DNA of 64,000 nucleotides from Georgenia thermotolerans (GTDB taxonomy: Bacteria; Actinomycetota; Actinomycetes; Actinomycetales; Actinomycetaceae), in NCBI RefSeq assembly GCF_009193185.1, contig NZ_VUKF01000009.1, forward strand, positions 1-64,000, given 5' to 3'. The notes below the pieces were generated by a model. The model was not told the origin of the DNA. It worked only from the letters and a program-made list of their open reading frames with translations, and searched no databases. The position numbers were made by a program, and so were the translations under genes. The stretch's first letter is position 1. Each line of letters opens with the position of its first letter. Positions 44,954 through 53,068 of the stretch are shown one piece after another.

Positions 44954-45526
44954 ATGCGCAGCGACGCGCAGCAGAACCGTCTTCGTCTTGTCCGAGCCAC
45001 GCGGGACCTCGTGGGGTGGGCCGACTCGCCGGACGTCACCGTCCGCGACATCGCCAAGACCGCGGGCGTCAGCCTGGCCACGCTGTACCGCCACTTCGAC
45101 GGCCGTCAGGCGCTCATCGACGAGGTGTCCATCCTTCGGTGGAACCGCATGGCGGAGCTCTCGGGCCAGCGGCGTCCCGACGAGGAGCCCGTGGACCATG
45201 TCCTGCGGATCCTGGAGACCTACACGCGGATGACGACACGGGACCACCGGTTCATCCGCGGGGCCGGCATCGAGGTGGGCACCACCCCGGTGGAGCACAT
45301 CCGCGCGGCCTTCGAGCCCAGGTTCGCCACCTCGTGGGTGGCCGCTCAGTCGGCAGGGCAGATCCGGCGCACCGCCGACCCCCGCGACGCCATCGACATG
45401 GCGGGCATGATCCGGGACTCCCAGCGGCGGGTGCCGATGCTGGCGATGCTCGCCGGCGGCATCTGCACCGACAAGGTGGACGTCGGCGCTTTCGCGGCCC
45501 GGGCGGTCTCGCGCCACTGGAAGTGA
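44954..45526 (+). CDS. TetR family regulator next to an amide/amino acid ABC operon
   Basis: This 190-residue TetR protein has the helix-turn-helix VTVRDIAKTAGVSLATLYRHF at about residues 28-48 and a C-terminal domain without recognisable ligand residues. ATG 44954 follows GAAAGG. It lies 125 bp upstream of the permease-binding-protein-amidase operon in the same direction and is the only regulator there. It probably controls that operon and could be co-transcribed with it. Confidence 0.87.
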   Translation: MRSDAQQNRLRLVRATRDLVGWADSPDVTVRDIAKTAGVSLATLYRHFDGRQALIDEVSILRWNRMAELSGQRRPDEEPVDHVLRILETYTRMTTRDHRFIRGAGIEVGTTPVEHIRAAFEPRFATSWVAAQSAGQIRRTADPRDAIDMAGMIRDSQRRVPMLAMLAGGICTDKVDVGAFAARAVSRHWK

Positions 45527-45592
45527 GAAGCACCTAGGGGCAACGTCTCACTTGTCCCTGCGGGGGCCGTGCGGGGTGCCAGCATCCCGGCC

Positions 45593-45652
45593 ATGCCCGC
45601 CGATGTGTACGACGTCACCGCGCCCCCGGCGCTCCCCGAGGGGAGTGCCTGA
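45593..45652 (+). CDS. Possible 19-residue leader ORF overlapping livH
   Basis: ATG 45593 opens a 19-codon frame (MPADVYDVTAPPALPEGSA) whose TGA overlaps the ATG of the permease gene by one base (TGATG). The overlap resembles the coupled junctions elsewhere in this operon. It may be a translated leader that feeds ribosomes to the permease, or chance. No family is recognised. Confidence 0.25.
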   Translation: MPADVYDVTAPPALPEGSA

Positions 45653-46554
45653 TGGACGCCCTCGTGTCCCTTGCCCTCTCGGTCGTGTCCCTCTTCGGGT
45701 TCTACGCCCTGCTGGCGCTCAGCCTCGGCATCATCTTCGGCCAGCTCGGCGTCGTGAACGTCGCCCACGGCGAGTTCGTCATGGTCGGCGCCTTCACGAT
45801 GTACGCCCTCGACGGCATCCCGTTCGTGCTGCGGCTGGCCGTCGCGGTCGTCGTCGGGCTGGTGCTCGGCGTGCTGACCGAGCGGCTCGTGCTGGCGCAG
45901 CTGTATGCCCGCGGCTTCCTCGCCACCCTGCTGGCCATGTGGGGCGTCGCCATCGTGCTGCGCCAGGGTGCCGACGCCATCTTCGGCTCCACACCCGCCT
46001 CGGTCGCCGCCCCGGTCGGCGGCACGCTCAGCATCCTGGGCGTCAACTACCCCACGTACCGCCTGGTCGCCACTGCCGTCTGCCTCGCCGTCGTCGTCGC
46101 CGCGCTGCTGGTCATCTACCGGACCAGCTTCGGGCTGAACATCCGGGCCACCGTGGACAACCGGGAGATGGCGTCCCTGCTGGGCATCGCGCCGGCATTC
46201 ATGATGACCGCCGGCTTCGCCGCCGGCACCGCGATCGCCGTCTTCGCCGGGGCGATCCAGAGCCCGATGCTCGGGGTGACGCCGATGGTCGGCGCCTCGT
46301 TCCTCGCGCCTGCTTTCTTCGCAGTTCTGCTCGGGCGGCCGGGATCGCTCCCTGGAGCCATCTTCGGCGCCTTCGTCGTCGCCGTGCTCAGCACGGTCCT
46401 GCGGACCTACCTCTCGGAGACGGCCGCCCAGCTCGTGCTCTTCGCCCTTCTGATTGTGCTCATCGCCGCCCGCCCCAACGGGCTGACCTGGAGGAAACCA
46501 CAATGGCTCACCAAGTCCTCAGCACCCGCGACCGCGCCGGCGGGCGTGGCATGA
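45652..46554 (+). CDS. Branched-chain amino acid/amide-type ABC permease, LivH-like
   Basis: This 300-residue permease has about eight hydrophobic helices. It shows the LivH-family sequence LSLGIIFGQLGVVNVAHGEF near the N-terminus and the loop FGLNIRATVDNREMASLLGI. ATG 45652 follows GGGGAG. It is the first structural gene of an operon that continues with a binding lipoprotein, a permease-ATPase fusion, a second ATPase and an amidase. The amidase suggests that an amide, urea-like compound or amino acid derivative is taken up. Confidence 0.9.
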   Translation: MDALVSLALSVVSLFGFYALLALSLGIIFGQLGVVNVAHGEFVMVGAFTMYALDGIPFVLRLAVAVVVGLVLGVLTERLVLAQLYARGFLATLLAMWGVAIVLRQGADAIFGSTPASVAAPVGGTLSILGVNYPTYRLVATAVCLAVVVAALLVIYRTSFGLNIRATVDNREMASLLGIAPAFMMTAGFAAGTAIAVFAGAIQSPMLGVTPMVGASFLAPAFFAVLLGRPGSLPGAIFGAFVVAVLSTVLRTYLSETAAQLVLFALLIVLIAARPNGLTWRKPQWLTKSSAPATAPAGVA

Positions 46555-47741
46555 GGCCCGCCCGCGCGGCACTCGCAACCGCCGTGGCCGCAAGCACGCT
46601 GCTCCTCGCCGCCTGCGGCGGCGCAGTGAAGGAGTCCGCCGAAGGCGCCTCCGAGGACACCCTCAAGATCGGCCTCATCGCCCCCACCACCGGCCCCGTG
46701 GTGCCCGAGGGCACCGCGCTCCAGCGCGGCTTCGAGCTCGGGATCGAGCGGATCAACGACGACGGCGGCGTCCTGGGCAAGCCCGTCGAGTTCGTCAAGG
46801 TCGACGACGAGGCGAACGTCTCGAAGTCCACCCAGCTCGCGCAGCGCCTCATCAACCAGGACCACGTCGACTTCCTCTTCGGCACGATCCCCGGCGACAC
46901 GGCAGGTGCCGTCGCCAAGGTCTCGGACGAGGCCAAGGTGCCCTTCGCCACCGCGATCATGGGTGACGCCCCGTTCTGCGGGGACTACTTCTTCCCCTTC
47001 GGGGAGCCGGACCAGACCATGCTCGAGGGCATCGTGCCCCGCATGCTCGAGCAGTACGGCCCCAACGTCGCCCTCGTCGGCAACGACTACGTCTTCCCCC
47101 GCGGCTACAACGCCAAGGCCCGCGCCATGATCGAGAAGGCCGGCGGCAAGGTCGTCATGGAGGAGTACTCCCCGCTGGGTACCACCGACTGGCAGCCGGT
47201 GGTCGGCAAGATCGCCGGCGCCAAGCCGGACTGGATCCTCTCCGCCGTCGTGGGCGGGGACGCCGTCGCCCTGGTCACCCAGGCGGACCAGGCTGGTGTC
47301 CTGAAGGACACCGGCTTCACCGGGATCAGCCTGATCCAGGAGTTCTACCCGAGCCTGACGACCAAGACCGAGGGCATGGTCCTTAGTGGTCGCTACTCGG
47401 ACCAGCTCGAGAACGCGGCGAACGCAGACTTCGTGAAGAAGTACCGGGACAGCTACGACTTCCAGGACCCGATCCCGTCCGTCGCGGCCAACGCCTACGA
47501 GGGTGTCCAGGCGATCGCCCGGGCGGTGAACGAGGCGGGCAGCACCGACGCCGACGCGGTGTCCAAGGCGCTCGCGCAGACCACGGTCGAGGACGGGGTG
47601 TTCGGGAAGGGCCACTTCACCGACGACCACCGGTTCGTCACCGAGATGTACAACTTCGAGATCCAGCCCGGTGGCGCCTACCTCCCGATCGAGGACCTCG
47701 GCGCCATGGACACCCTGCCGCCCAACGCCGCCTGCTCATGA
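46503..47741 (+). CDS. ABC substrate-binding lipoprotein, LivK/amide-binding type
   Basis: This 412-residue binding protein carries an N-terminal export signal ending in the lipobox TLLLAAC. The mature part follows the periplasmic-binding-protein type 1 family used for Leu/Ile/Val, urea and short amides: IGLIAPTTGPVVPEGTALQR, ELGIERINDDGGVLGKPVEF, VDFLFGTIPGDTAGAVA and NAYEGVQAIARAV. ATG 46503 has a very strong site (GGAGGAAACCACA) but overlaps livH by 52 bp. The alternative ATG 46551 forms an ATGA overlap with the livH stop and gives a more ordinary signal peptide (MRPARAALATAVAAS). Its own stop overlaps the next start. Specificity is unknown; the YSPLGTTDWQPVVGKI region resembles urea/amide binders. 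Confidence 0.9.
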   Translation: MAHQVLSTRDRAGGRGMRPARAALATAVAASTLLLAACGGAVKESAEGASEDTLKIGLIAPTTGPVVPEGTALQRGFELGIERINDDGGVLGKPVEFVKVDDEANVSKSTQLAQRLINQDHVDFLFGTIPGDTAGAVAKVSDEAKVPFATAIMGDAPFCGDYFFPFGEPDQTMLEGIVPRMLEQYGPNVALVGNDYVFPRGYNAKARAMIEKAGGKVVMEEYSPLGTTDWQPVVGKIAGAKPDWILSAVVGGDAVALVTQADQAGVLKDTGFTGISLIQEFYPSLTTKTEGMVLSGRYSDQLENAANADFVKKYRDSYDFQDPIPSVAANAYEGVQAIARAVNEAGSTDADAVSKALAQTTVEDGVFGKGHFTDDHRFVTEMYNFEIQPGGAYLPIEDLGAMDTLPPNAACS

Positions 47742-49459
47742 GCCGCTCCCGTCCCTCCGCGCGCGTCGAGCGCCGCCACCTCGCCGGCCTCGCGCTGGCC
47801 GTGGTGGCGCTCGCCGCCGCGCCCTTCGTCCTGACCTCCTACCCGCTCTCGCTCCTGACGCTGTCGCTCGCCTACGGGCTGTTCGCGTTTGGGCTCGACC
47901 TCGCCTGGGGGCGGGCGGGCGTCATCAGCATCGGTCACGCCGCGTTCTTCGGGGTGGGCGCCTACGGCGTCGCGATCGCGACGGAGCGGGGGATCCCGCT
48001 GGCGCTCGCGATCCCGGTCACGCTCCTGCTCGCCGGGGCGCTGGCCCTGGCCATCGGGCTGGCCGGCCTGCGGCGGGGCACGTCGCCGTCGACGATGGCG
48101 GTCCTGACCCTTGCGCTGACGCTGGTCGCCGAGCAGGCGGCCCGCTCGTTGCTCAGCCTCACCAACGGCACCAACGGCCTGTTCGTCGAGTCTGGCGGCA
48201 TCGTCGGCACCTACTACCGCACGGCCGTCGTGGTGCTGGTGGCGGTCACGGTGGTCTGGGTCGTGCTGCTGCGGGGTCGGTTCGGCCGGCGCCTCCTCGC
48301 GGTCCGCGTCAACGAGCCGCGCTCGGAGCACCTCGGCGTCGACCCGCGGCGGGTGAAGATCCAGGCCTTCGTCCTCAGCGCCACGGTGGCGGCGCTGGCC
48401 GGCGTGGTGGTCGCGCCCATCATCGGGCTCGTCTCGCCGGGGGTCGCGGGCGTCGTGATGTCGACGCAGGTGCTCGTGTTCCTGGCTGTGGGCGGGCGGG
48501 GCAACATCCTCGGCGCGTTCCTCGGGGCAGCACTGGTGACCATCGGGCAGGAGTACCTCGGCGCCGCGATCGGCAGCTGGTATCTGTTCGTCATCGGGGT
48601 CGTGTTCGTCCTCGTCGTGCGGTTCGCGCCGGGCGGCCTGGTTGGGCTCGTGACGTCGCGGCTCCGCCGGCCCGTCGGGGAGGAGGCTGCGCAGGGCGCC
48701 GTCATCGAGGCGCCGGCGCACCCTGCCGAGCAGCCTGCGGTCCCGGCCGGGGCCGCCGACGGGCGGCCCGCGATCGACGTCCGGGGGCTGGTGAAGCGCT
48801 TCGGCGCGATGTCGGTCATCCGCGGCGTGGACCTGACCATCGAGCGGGGCGAGGTGGTCTGCCTCATCGGCCCCAACGGCGCGGGCAAGACCACCCTGCT
48901 CAACCTCATCGCCGGCGACCTGGCGCCCACGGGCGGCGAGATCCACCTCAACGGTCAGGACGTCACCAGCTGGACCCCGCACCACCGCGCCCGGCTCGGG
49001 CTGGGGCGGCTGTTCCAGACGCCGAGCGTGTACCCGGAGCTCACGCCGGCGCAGAACCTCGCGCTCGCGCAGGCCGAGGCGCACCACCCGGTGACCCTGC
49101 CGGCCGAGCTCGCCCGCTTTACGGACGTGGACGACATGCTCACCAGCGATCTGTCGCTGGCCGACCAGCGCGCCCTCGAGCTGGCCCTGGTGATGGCGTG
49201 GGGCCCGGAGATCGTCCTGCTCGACGAGCCGGCCGCCGGGCTCTCCCACGAGGACTCGGTCCGCCTGGCCGAGACGCTGCGGGCCATCAACCGCGATCTC
49301 GGCTGCACCCTCGTCGTCGTCGAGCACGACATGGACATCGTGCGCCAGCTCGGCGACCGCGTCGTCGTCCTCGCCGACGGCCGGGTGCTGATGAGTGGGG
49401 ACATGGACGAAGTGGCCAGCCATGACGAGGTGCGGGCCGCCTACATAGGAGCGGTGTGA
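47738..49459 (+). CDS. Fused LivM-like permease and LivG-like ATPase
   Basis: This 573-residue fusion protein has a LivM-type permease as its first 315 residues (FALGLDLAWGRAG-like segment AFGLDLAWGRAGVISIGHAA, then HLGVDPRRVKIQAFVLSATV). A Pro/Ala-rich linker (about 316-345) leads to a LivG-type ATPase with Walker A GPNGAGKTTL, Walker B IVLLDEPAAGL and H-loop VVEHDMDIV. The ABC signature is degenerate, LSLADQRALELAL instead of LSGGQ or LSYGQ, so this ATPase site may be weak, with LivF supplying the active signature. MetG- and LivG-type genes are usually separate, but such fusions are known. ATG 47738 overlaps the binding-protein stop; the stop overlaps livF. Confidence 0.9.
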   Translation: MSRSRPSARVERRHLAGLALAVVALAAAPFVLTSYPLSLLTLSLAYGLFAFGLDLAWGRAGVISIGHAAFFGVGAYGVAIATERGIPLALAIPVTLLLAGALALAIGLAGLRRGTSPSTMAVLTLALTLVAEQAARSLLSLTNGTNGLFVESGGIVGTYYRTAVVVLVAVTVVWVVLLRGRFGRRLLAVRVNEPRSEHLGVDPRRVKIQAFVLSATVAALAGVVVAPIIGLVSPGVAGVVMSTQVLVFLAVGGRGNILGAFLGAALVTIGQEYLGAAIGSWYLFVIGVVFVLVVRFAPGGLVGLVTSRLRRPVGEEAAQGAVIEAPAHPAEQPAVPAGAADGRPAIDVRGLVKRFGAMSVIRGVDLTIERGEVVCLIGPNGAGKTTLLNLIAGDLAPTGGEIHLNGQDVTSWTPHHRARLGLGRLFQTPSVYPELTPAQNLALAQAEAHHPVTLPAELARFTDVDDMLTSDLSLADQRALELALVMAWGPEIVLLDEPAAGLSHEDSVRLAETLRAINRDLGCTLVVVEHDMDIVRQLGDRVVVLADGRVLMSGDMDEVASHDEVRAAYIGAV

Positions 49460-50148
49460 TGCTGCAGCTCGAGCACCTGACGGCCGGATACGGCAAGACG
49501 CGGATCGTCGACGACATCGACCTCGAGATCCCGGCGGGGGAGGTGGTCGCGCTCCTGGGCCGCAACGGCATGGGGAAGACCACCCTGCTGCGGAGCATGT
49601 TCGGACTGTGCGACGTCTTCTCCGGCAGCCTCACCATCGACCGGTCGCCCCTGCCGCTGGGGCGTCCGGAGGGGCTGGCACGGCATGGCCTCTCCTTCAT
49701 GCCGGACGACCGCGGGGTCTTCCCCAACCTGACGGTCGAGGAGAACCTGCGGCTGGCGCGGCGCCGGAGCTACACCCCGCCGGTCGACATCTACGACGTC
49801 TTCCCGCTGCTCGCGGAACGCTCCCGGCAGCTGGCCGGTCAGTTCTCCGGCGGTCAGAAGCAGCAGCTCGGCCTCGCCCGGGCGATGCTCGCCGGCGAGC
49901 GGCTCATCGTCGTCGACGAGTTCTCCCAGGGGCTGCAGCCGTCGGTGGCGAAGGAGGCGCTGGAGGCGCTGCGCACCATCGCCGCCACCGGCGTGAGCGT
50001 CCTGATCGTGGAGCAGGGTCCCCAGCTGCCGCTCGCCTATGCCGACCGGATCCTCGGCATGGTCAAGGGCCGGCTCGTCTTCGACGAGCCGGTGCCGAAG
50101 CTGCGGGCCGACCCCGAACCGCTGACGAACCTGCTCGTCGTCGCCTGA
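49459..50148 (+). CDS. ABC ATP-binding protein, LivF/UrtE-like
   Basis: This 229-residue ATPase has Walker [15 protein letters not shown], signature FSGGQKQQLGLARAM, Walker B and D-loop LIVVDEFSQGLQPSVAKEA and switch VLIVEQGPQLPLAYADRI. The Q-G-L-Q-P-S D-loop resembles urea/amide importers (UrtE: E-G-I-Q-P-S) more than LivF, which supports an amide-type substrate. ATG 49459 shares one base with the previous stop and has AGGAG seven bases upstream; a GTG one codon earlier is possible. It pairs with the ATPase half of the fusion protein to power the importer. Confidence 0.9.
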   Translation: MLQLEHLTAGYGKTRIVDDIDLEIPAGEVVALLGRNGMGKTTLLRSMFGLCDVFSGSLTIDRSPLPLGRPEGLARHGLSFMPDDRGVFPNLTVEENLRLARRRSYTPPVDIYDVFPLLAERSRQLAGQFSGGQKQQLGLARAMLAGERLIVVDEFSQGLQPSVAKEALEALRTIAATGVSVLIVEQGPQLPLAYADRILGMVKGRLVFDEPVPKLRADPEPLTNLLVVA

Positions 50149-50183
50149 ACCGAAAGTCAGAAAGTCAGAAAGGAACCACCTTC

Positions 50184-51629
50184 GTGTCCGAAGAGATCTG
50201 GCAGTGGTCGGCCGTCCAGACGGCCGACGCCATCAAGAACGGTGTCATCAGCTCCCGCGAGGCGGTCGCCTCGACGCTGCAGCGGATCGAGGAGGTCAAC
50301 CCCGTCGTCAACGCGCTGGTCGAGGTCCTGGCCGACAACGCCCTCGCCGCCGCCGACGAGGCCGACGCGCGCCGTCGGGCCGGCGAGCCCCTCGGACCGC
50401 TCCACGGCGTGCCGGTGACCACGAAGGTCAACACCGACCAGGCCGGCTGCGCCACCACCAACGGCGTCACCGCATTCCGCGACGCGGTGGTCGACCGTGA
50501 CTCCCCGACCATCGAGAACTGGCGCAAGGCCGGCGCGGTGTTCGTCGGCCGGTCCAACACCCCCGCATTCTCCATCCGCTGGTTCACCGACAACGAGCTG
50601 CACGGGCGCACCCGCAACCCGTGGAACCCCGAGCGCACGCCGGGTGGGTCGAGTGGTGGCGCGGCCGCAGCGGTCTCCACGGGCATGGGACACATCGCGC
50701 ACGGCAACGACGTCGGCGGGTCCATCCGGTACCCCGCCGCGGCCTGCGGCGTCGTGGGCCTGCGGCCCACCCCCGGCCGGGTGCCGACCTGGAACATGGC
50801 CGAGGACCAGGACCAGCTGCTCGCGGCGCAGACGATGTGGGTGCAGGGCCCGCTCGCACGCTCGGTCGCCGACGCCGAGCTCGGCCTGCGCGCCATGGCC
50901 GCTCCCAACCCGCGTGACCCGCACTACGTGCCGGCCCCGCTCCACGGGGCACCTCTCCAGCGCCGACGGGTGGCAGTCCTGCGTGACGTCGGCGTGGCAG
51001 CGCTGGATCCGGCGGTCGACGCCGCGATCACCGCCGCGGCCGGTTGGTTCCAGGACGCCGGCTACGAGGTGGAAGGGGTCCAGCTCCCCCTCTTCGCCGA
51101 GGCGTGGCGGCTGTGGTGGCAGCTCGTCCAGGGCGTGGAGTTCGAGGACCTCGGGCGGCTCATCGAGCAGCACGGCGACGAGGCGATCCGCAAGTCCGCG
51201 GACAACCAGTTCGCCGTCACCAAACGGATGCACAGCGACTTCGGCCTGGACGCGTATATGCGCGGGTACGGCCGACGCGCCACGCTCATGCGTCAGCTCC
51301 AGCTGTTCCTCCAGGACTTCCCCGTGCTGCTCACGCCCATCTCGGCCGAGCGCACGTTCGAGATCGACGCCGACCTGCAGGACGTGGACCGCATGGAGCA
51401 GGTCATCAACGCGCAGTGGCCGATGATGTCTCTCGCGCTGCTCGGGTTCCCGGGGCTCTCCGTCCCGGTTTCCCGCGGCGACGGCCTGCCGATCGGTGTG
51501 CAGCTCGTGGGGCAGAAATTCCGTGAGGACGTGATCCTCGAGGCCGGACGGGTGATCGAGGCGCGCAACGACGTCTCCGCGCCCATCGACCCCGTCTTCA
51601 GCTCGGTGGCGCAGGCGGCTCGGTCGTAG
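50184..51629 (+). CDS. Amidase (amidase-signature family)
   Basis: This 481-residue amidase-signature hydrolase has the Ser-cisSer-Lys triad region: Lys in GVPVTTKVNTDQAG (about residue 81), the Gly/Ser-rich loop TPGGSSGGAAAAV (about 155) and the nucleophile stretch NDVGGSIRYPAAACGVVGL (about 178). It hydrolyses amide bonds in the cytoplasm to acid and ammonia. GTG 50184 follows AAAGGA. It ends the ABC operon, 35 bp after livF, so the imported compound is probably its substrate. A GTCAGAAA direct repeat precedes its ribosome-binding site. No carboxyl-terminal extra domain is seen. Which amide is used is not indicated. Confidence 0.92.
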   Translation: MSEEIWQWSAVQTADAIKNGVISSREAVASTLQRIEEVNPVVNALVEVLADNALAAADEADARRRAGEPLGPLHGVPVTTKVNTDQAGCATTNGVTAFRDAVVDRDSPTIENWRKAGAVFVGRSNTPAFSIRWFTDNELHGRTRNPWNPERTPGGSSGGAAAAVSTGMGHIAHGNDVGGSIRYPAAACGVVGLRPTPGRVPTWNMAEDQDQLLAAQTMWVQGPLARSVADAELGLRAMAAPNPRDPHYVPAPLHGAPLQRRRVAVLRDVGVAALDPAVDAAITAAAGWFQDAGYEVEGVQLPLFAEAWRLWWQLVQGVEFEDLGRLIEQHGDEAIRKSADNQFAVTKRMHSDFGLDAYMRGYGRRATLMRQLQLFLQDFPVLLTPISAERTFEIDADLQDVDRMEQVINAQWPMMSLALLGFPGLSVPVSRGDGLPIGVQLVGQKFREDVILEAGRVIEARNDVSAPIDPVFSSVAQAARS

Positions 51630-51650
51630 GCGTCCTAACCAGGTGCCGGC

Positions 51651-51681
51651 GGGGAGCCAGATGATCGTCATCTGGCTCCCC
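51651..51681. terminator. Strong hairpin terminator after the amidase gene
   Basis: A perfect 14-bp stem (5' arm GGGGAGCCAGATGA) with a 3-base loop lies 21 bp after the amidase stop. It would also terminate the convergent VOC gene. Confidence 0.85.
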
Positions 51682-51729
51682 ACCGGTGCGCCGAAAGCTG
51701 GTGGGGGCCAGCCGGGCCGCGTTCGCCGG

Positions 51730-52209
51730 TCAGCCGGCGCGCTTCTGCAGCAGCCGGACCTGGTGGCCCTCCGGGCCGAGCACCCAGGCATACCGCAGCC
51801 GGCCGTCGGGGGAGTCCATGGGCGGACGGACTGAGCTGCCGCCCGCCCGTAGGGCGCGCTCGTAGAGCGCATCGACGTCGCCCACCCACAGCGCCACCTC
51901 GGCGGACCGGGTCTCGCTGGCGGCGACGCCGAGACCCGCGATGCGGTTCGCCGCCCGGATCGAGTCGAAGCCGATCCGGAGGCCGGCGGCGTCGACCTCG
52001 ATCTTCTCTGGAGCCTCGGCCTTGGGTGAGACGAACACCCGCGGCATTCCGAGCGCCTCGAAGAACCGGGCGCAGCGCTCGACGTCCTCACAGAAGAAAT
52101 TGACCTGAGCGCCCGCGACGTCGGACTCCGTCTCCGGGGCGCCCCCGTCCAGACGGTGCGCCGTTCTCCCGGTCCCGCTCGTGGCGCCGTCGCCAAGGGC
52201 TGTCGTCAT
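51730..52209 (-). CDS. VOC family protein (glyoxalase/dioxygenase fold)
   Basis: This 159-residue protein has one VOC module. AQVNFFCEDVERCARFFEAL starts the first beta-alpha-beta-beta-beta unit, and SAEVALWVGDVDALYERALR with YAWVLGPEGHQVRLLQKR forms the second. The N-terminal 28 residues are unstructured and Gly/Thr rich, so a later start is possible, but no other good start is seen. Metal-binding positions are only partly conserved, so it may bind rather than convert a small molecule. It is divergent from an NmrA-like gene with a 55-bp gap. Confidence 0.82.
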   Translation of the reverse strand: MTTALGDGATSGTGRTAHRLDGGAPETESDVAGAQVNFFCEDVERCARFFEALGMPRVFVSPKAEAPEKIEVDAAGLRIGFDSIRAANRIAGLGVAASETRSAEVALWVGDVDALYERALRAGGSSVRPPMDSPDGRLRYAWVLGPEGHQVRLLQKRAG

Positions 52210-52264
52210 GCGGTGCAGACTAACGATCGGCCGAGAACCGGCCGACTCGTCGAAGGGCACGTCC

Positions 52265-53068
52265 ATGGGGTTCGTCCTCGTCACCGGTGCGACCGGAACG
52301 CTCGGGCAACAGGTCGTCGCCCGGCTCCTCGCCTCCGGGCGCCAGGTCCGCGCCCTCACCCACCGGTCCGCCGTCGTACTGCCGGACGGCGTGGAGCGGA
52401 TGCCGGGCGACCTCACCTCCGGCGAGGGTCTCGCGGCCGCGCTCGCCGGCGTGGACACGGTCGTCCACGCCGCCTCGAACCCGGCCGACCCGTGGGCGAC
52501 CGACGTGGAGGGGACCGAGAAGCTCCTCGCCGCCATTGCCGCACAGGCCACACCGGCGAGGATTCTCCACGTCTCGATCGTCGGCGTGGACCGCAGCGAG
52601 CTGTCGCACTACCGCGCCAAGTACGCCGCGGAACAACGGGTGGCCGCCTCCGGCACCGCCTGGGACATCCTCCGCGCCACCCAGTTCCACACCCTCGCGG
52701 TGACGGTGCTGCGCTCCGTCACCGACGCGAACGGCGTCATCACCGTGCCGGCGGACGTCTTCCTCCAGCCGGTCGACGTCGCCGACGTCGCCGACCGGCT
52801 CGTCGCCCTGCTGGCGCGCCCGGCCAAGCGTCGCGTGATGCTGTTCGGCGGGCCGGAGGTGCTGAGCGTGGAGCGCCTGGCCCGGGACTACGTGGCGGCC
52901 GGCGGCGCGCGGAGCGTCCAGACAGGTCCGGTCGAGCACCGACTGCTCACCGCGTGGCGCTCGGGCCACCAGCTCGTCCCCGACCACACCGACGGATCCG
53001 TGACGTGGCGGCGGTACCTGGACCTCCGTTGTCCTCGAGGGGCGACCGGGGCTCAGCCACTTCCCTGA
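52265..53068 (+). CDS. NAD(P)-binding NmrA/SDR-like protein
   Basis: This 267-residue atypical short-chain dehydrogenase starts MGFVLVTGATGTLGQQVVAR, with the G-x-x-G-x-x-G dinucleotide motif at residues 8-14. DTVVHAASNPADPWATDVEG follows, then ILHVSIVGVDRSELSHYRAK and the NmrA-like WDILRATQFHTL. A Tyr-x3-Lys is present in SHYRAKYA, but the normal catalytic Ser context is weak, so it could be a redox-sensing or reductase protein. ATG 52265 follows GAAGG. Its 3' end overlaps the convergent AI-2E transporter gene by 16 bp. Confidence 0.87.
   Translation: MGFVLVTGATGTLGQQVVARLLASGRQVRALTHRSAVVLPDGVERMPGDLTSGEGLAAALAGVDTVVHAASNPADPWATDVEGTEKLLAAIAAQATPARILHVSIVGVDRSELSHYRAKYAAEQRVAASGTAWDILRATQFHTLAVTVLRSVTDANGVITVPADVFLQPVDVADVADRLVALLARPAKRRVMLFGGPEVLSVERLARDYVAAGGARSVQTGPVEHRLLTAWRSGHQLVPDHTDGSVTWRRYLDLRCPRGATGAQPLP

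Noticed and set aside
50152-50172. GTCAGAAA tandem repeat before the amidase as a regulatory element
   Set aside because: Two short copies that simply build the purine-rich ribosome-binding region; no further symmetry.
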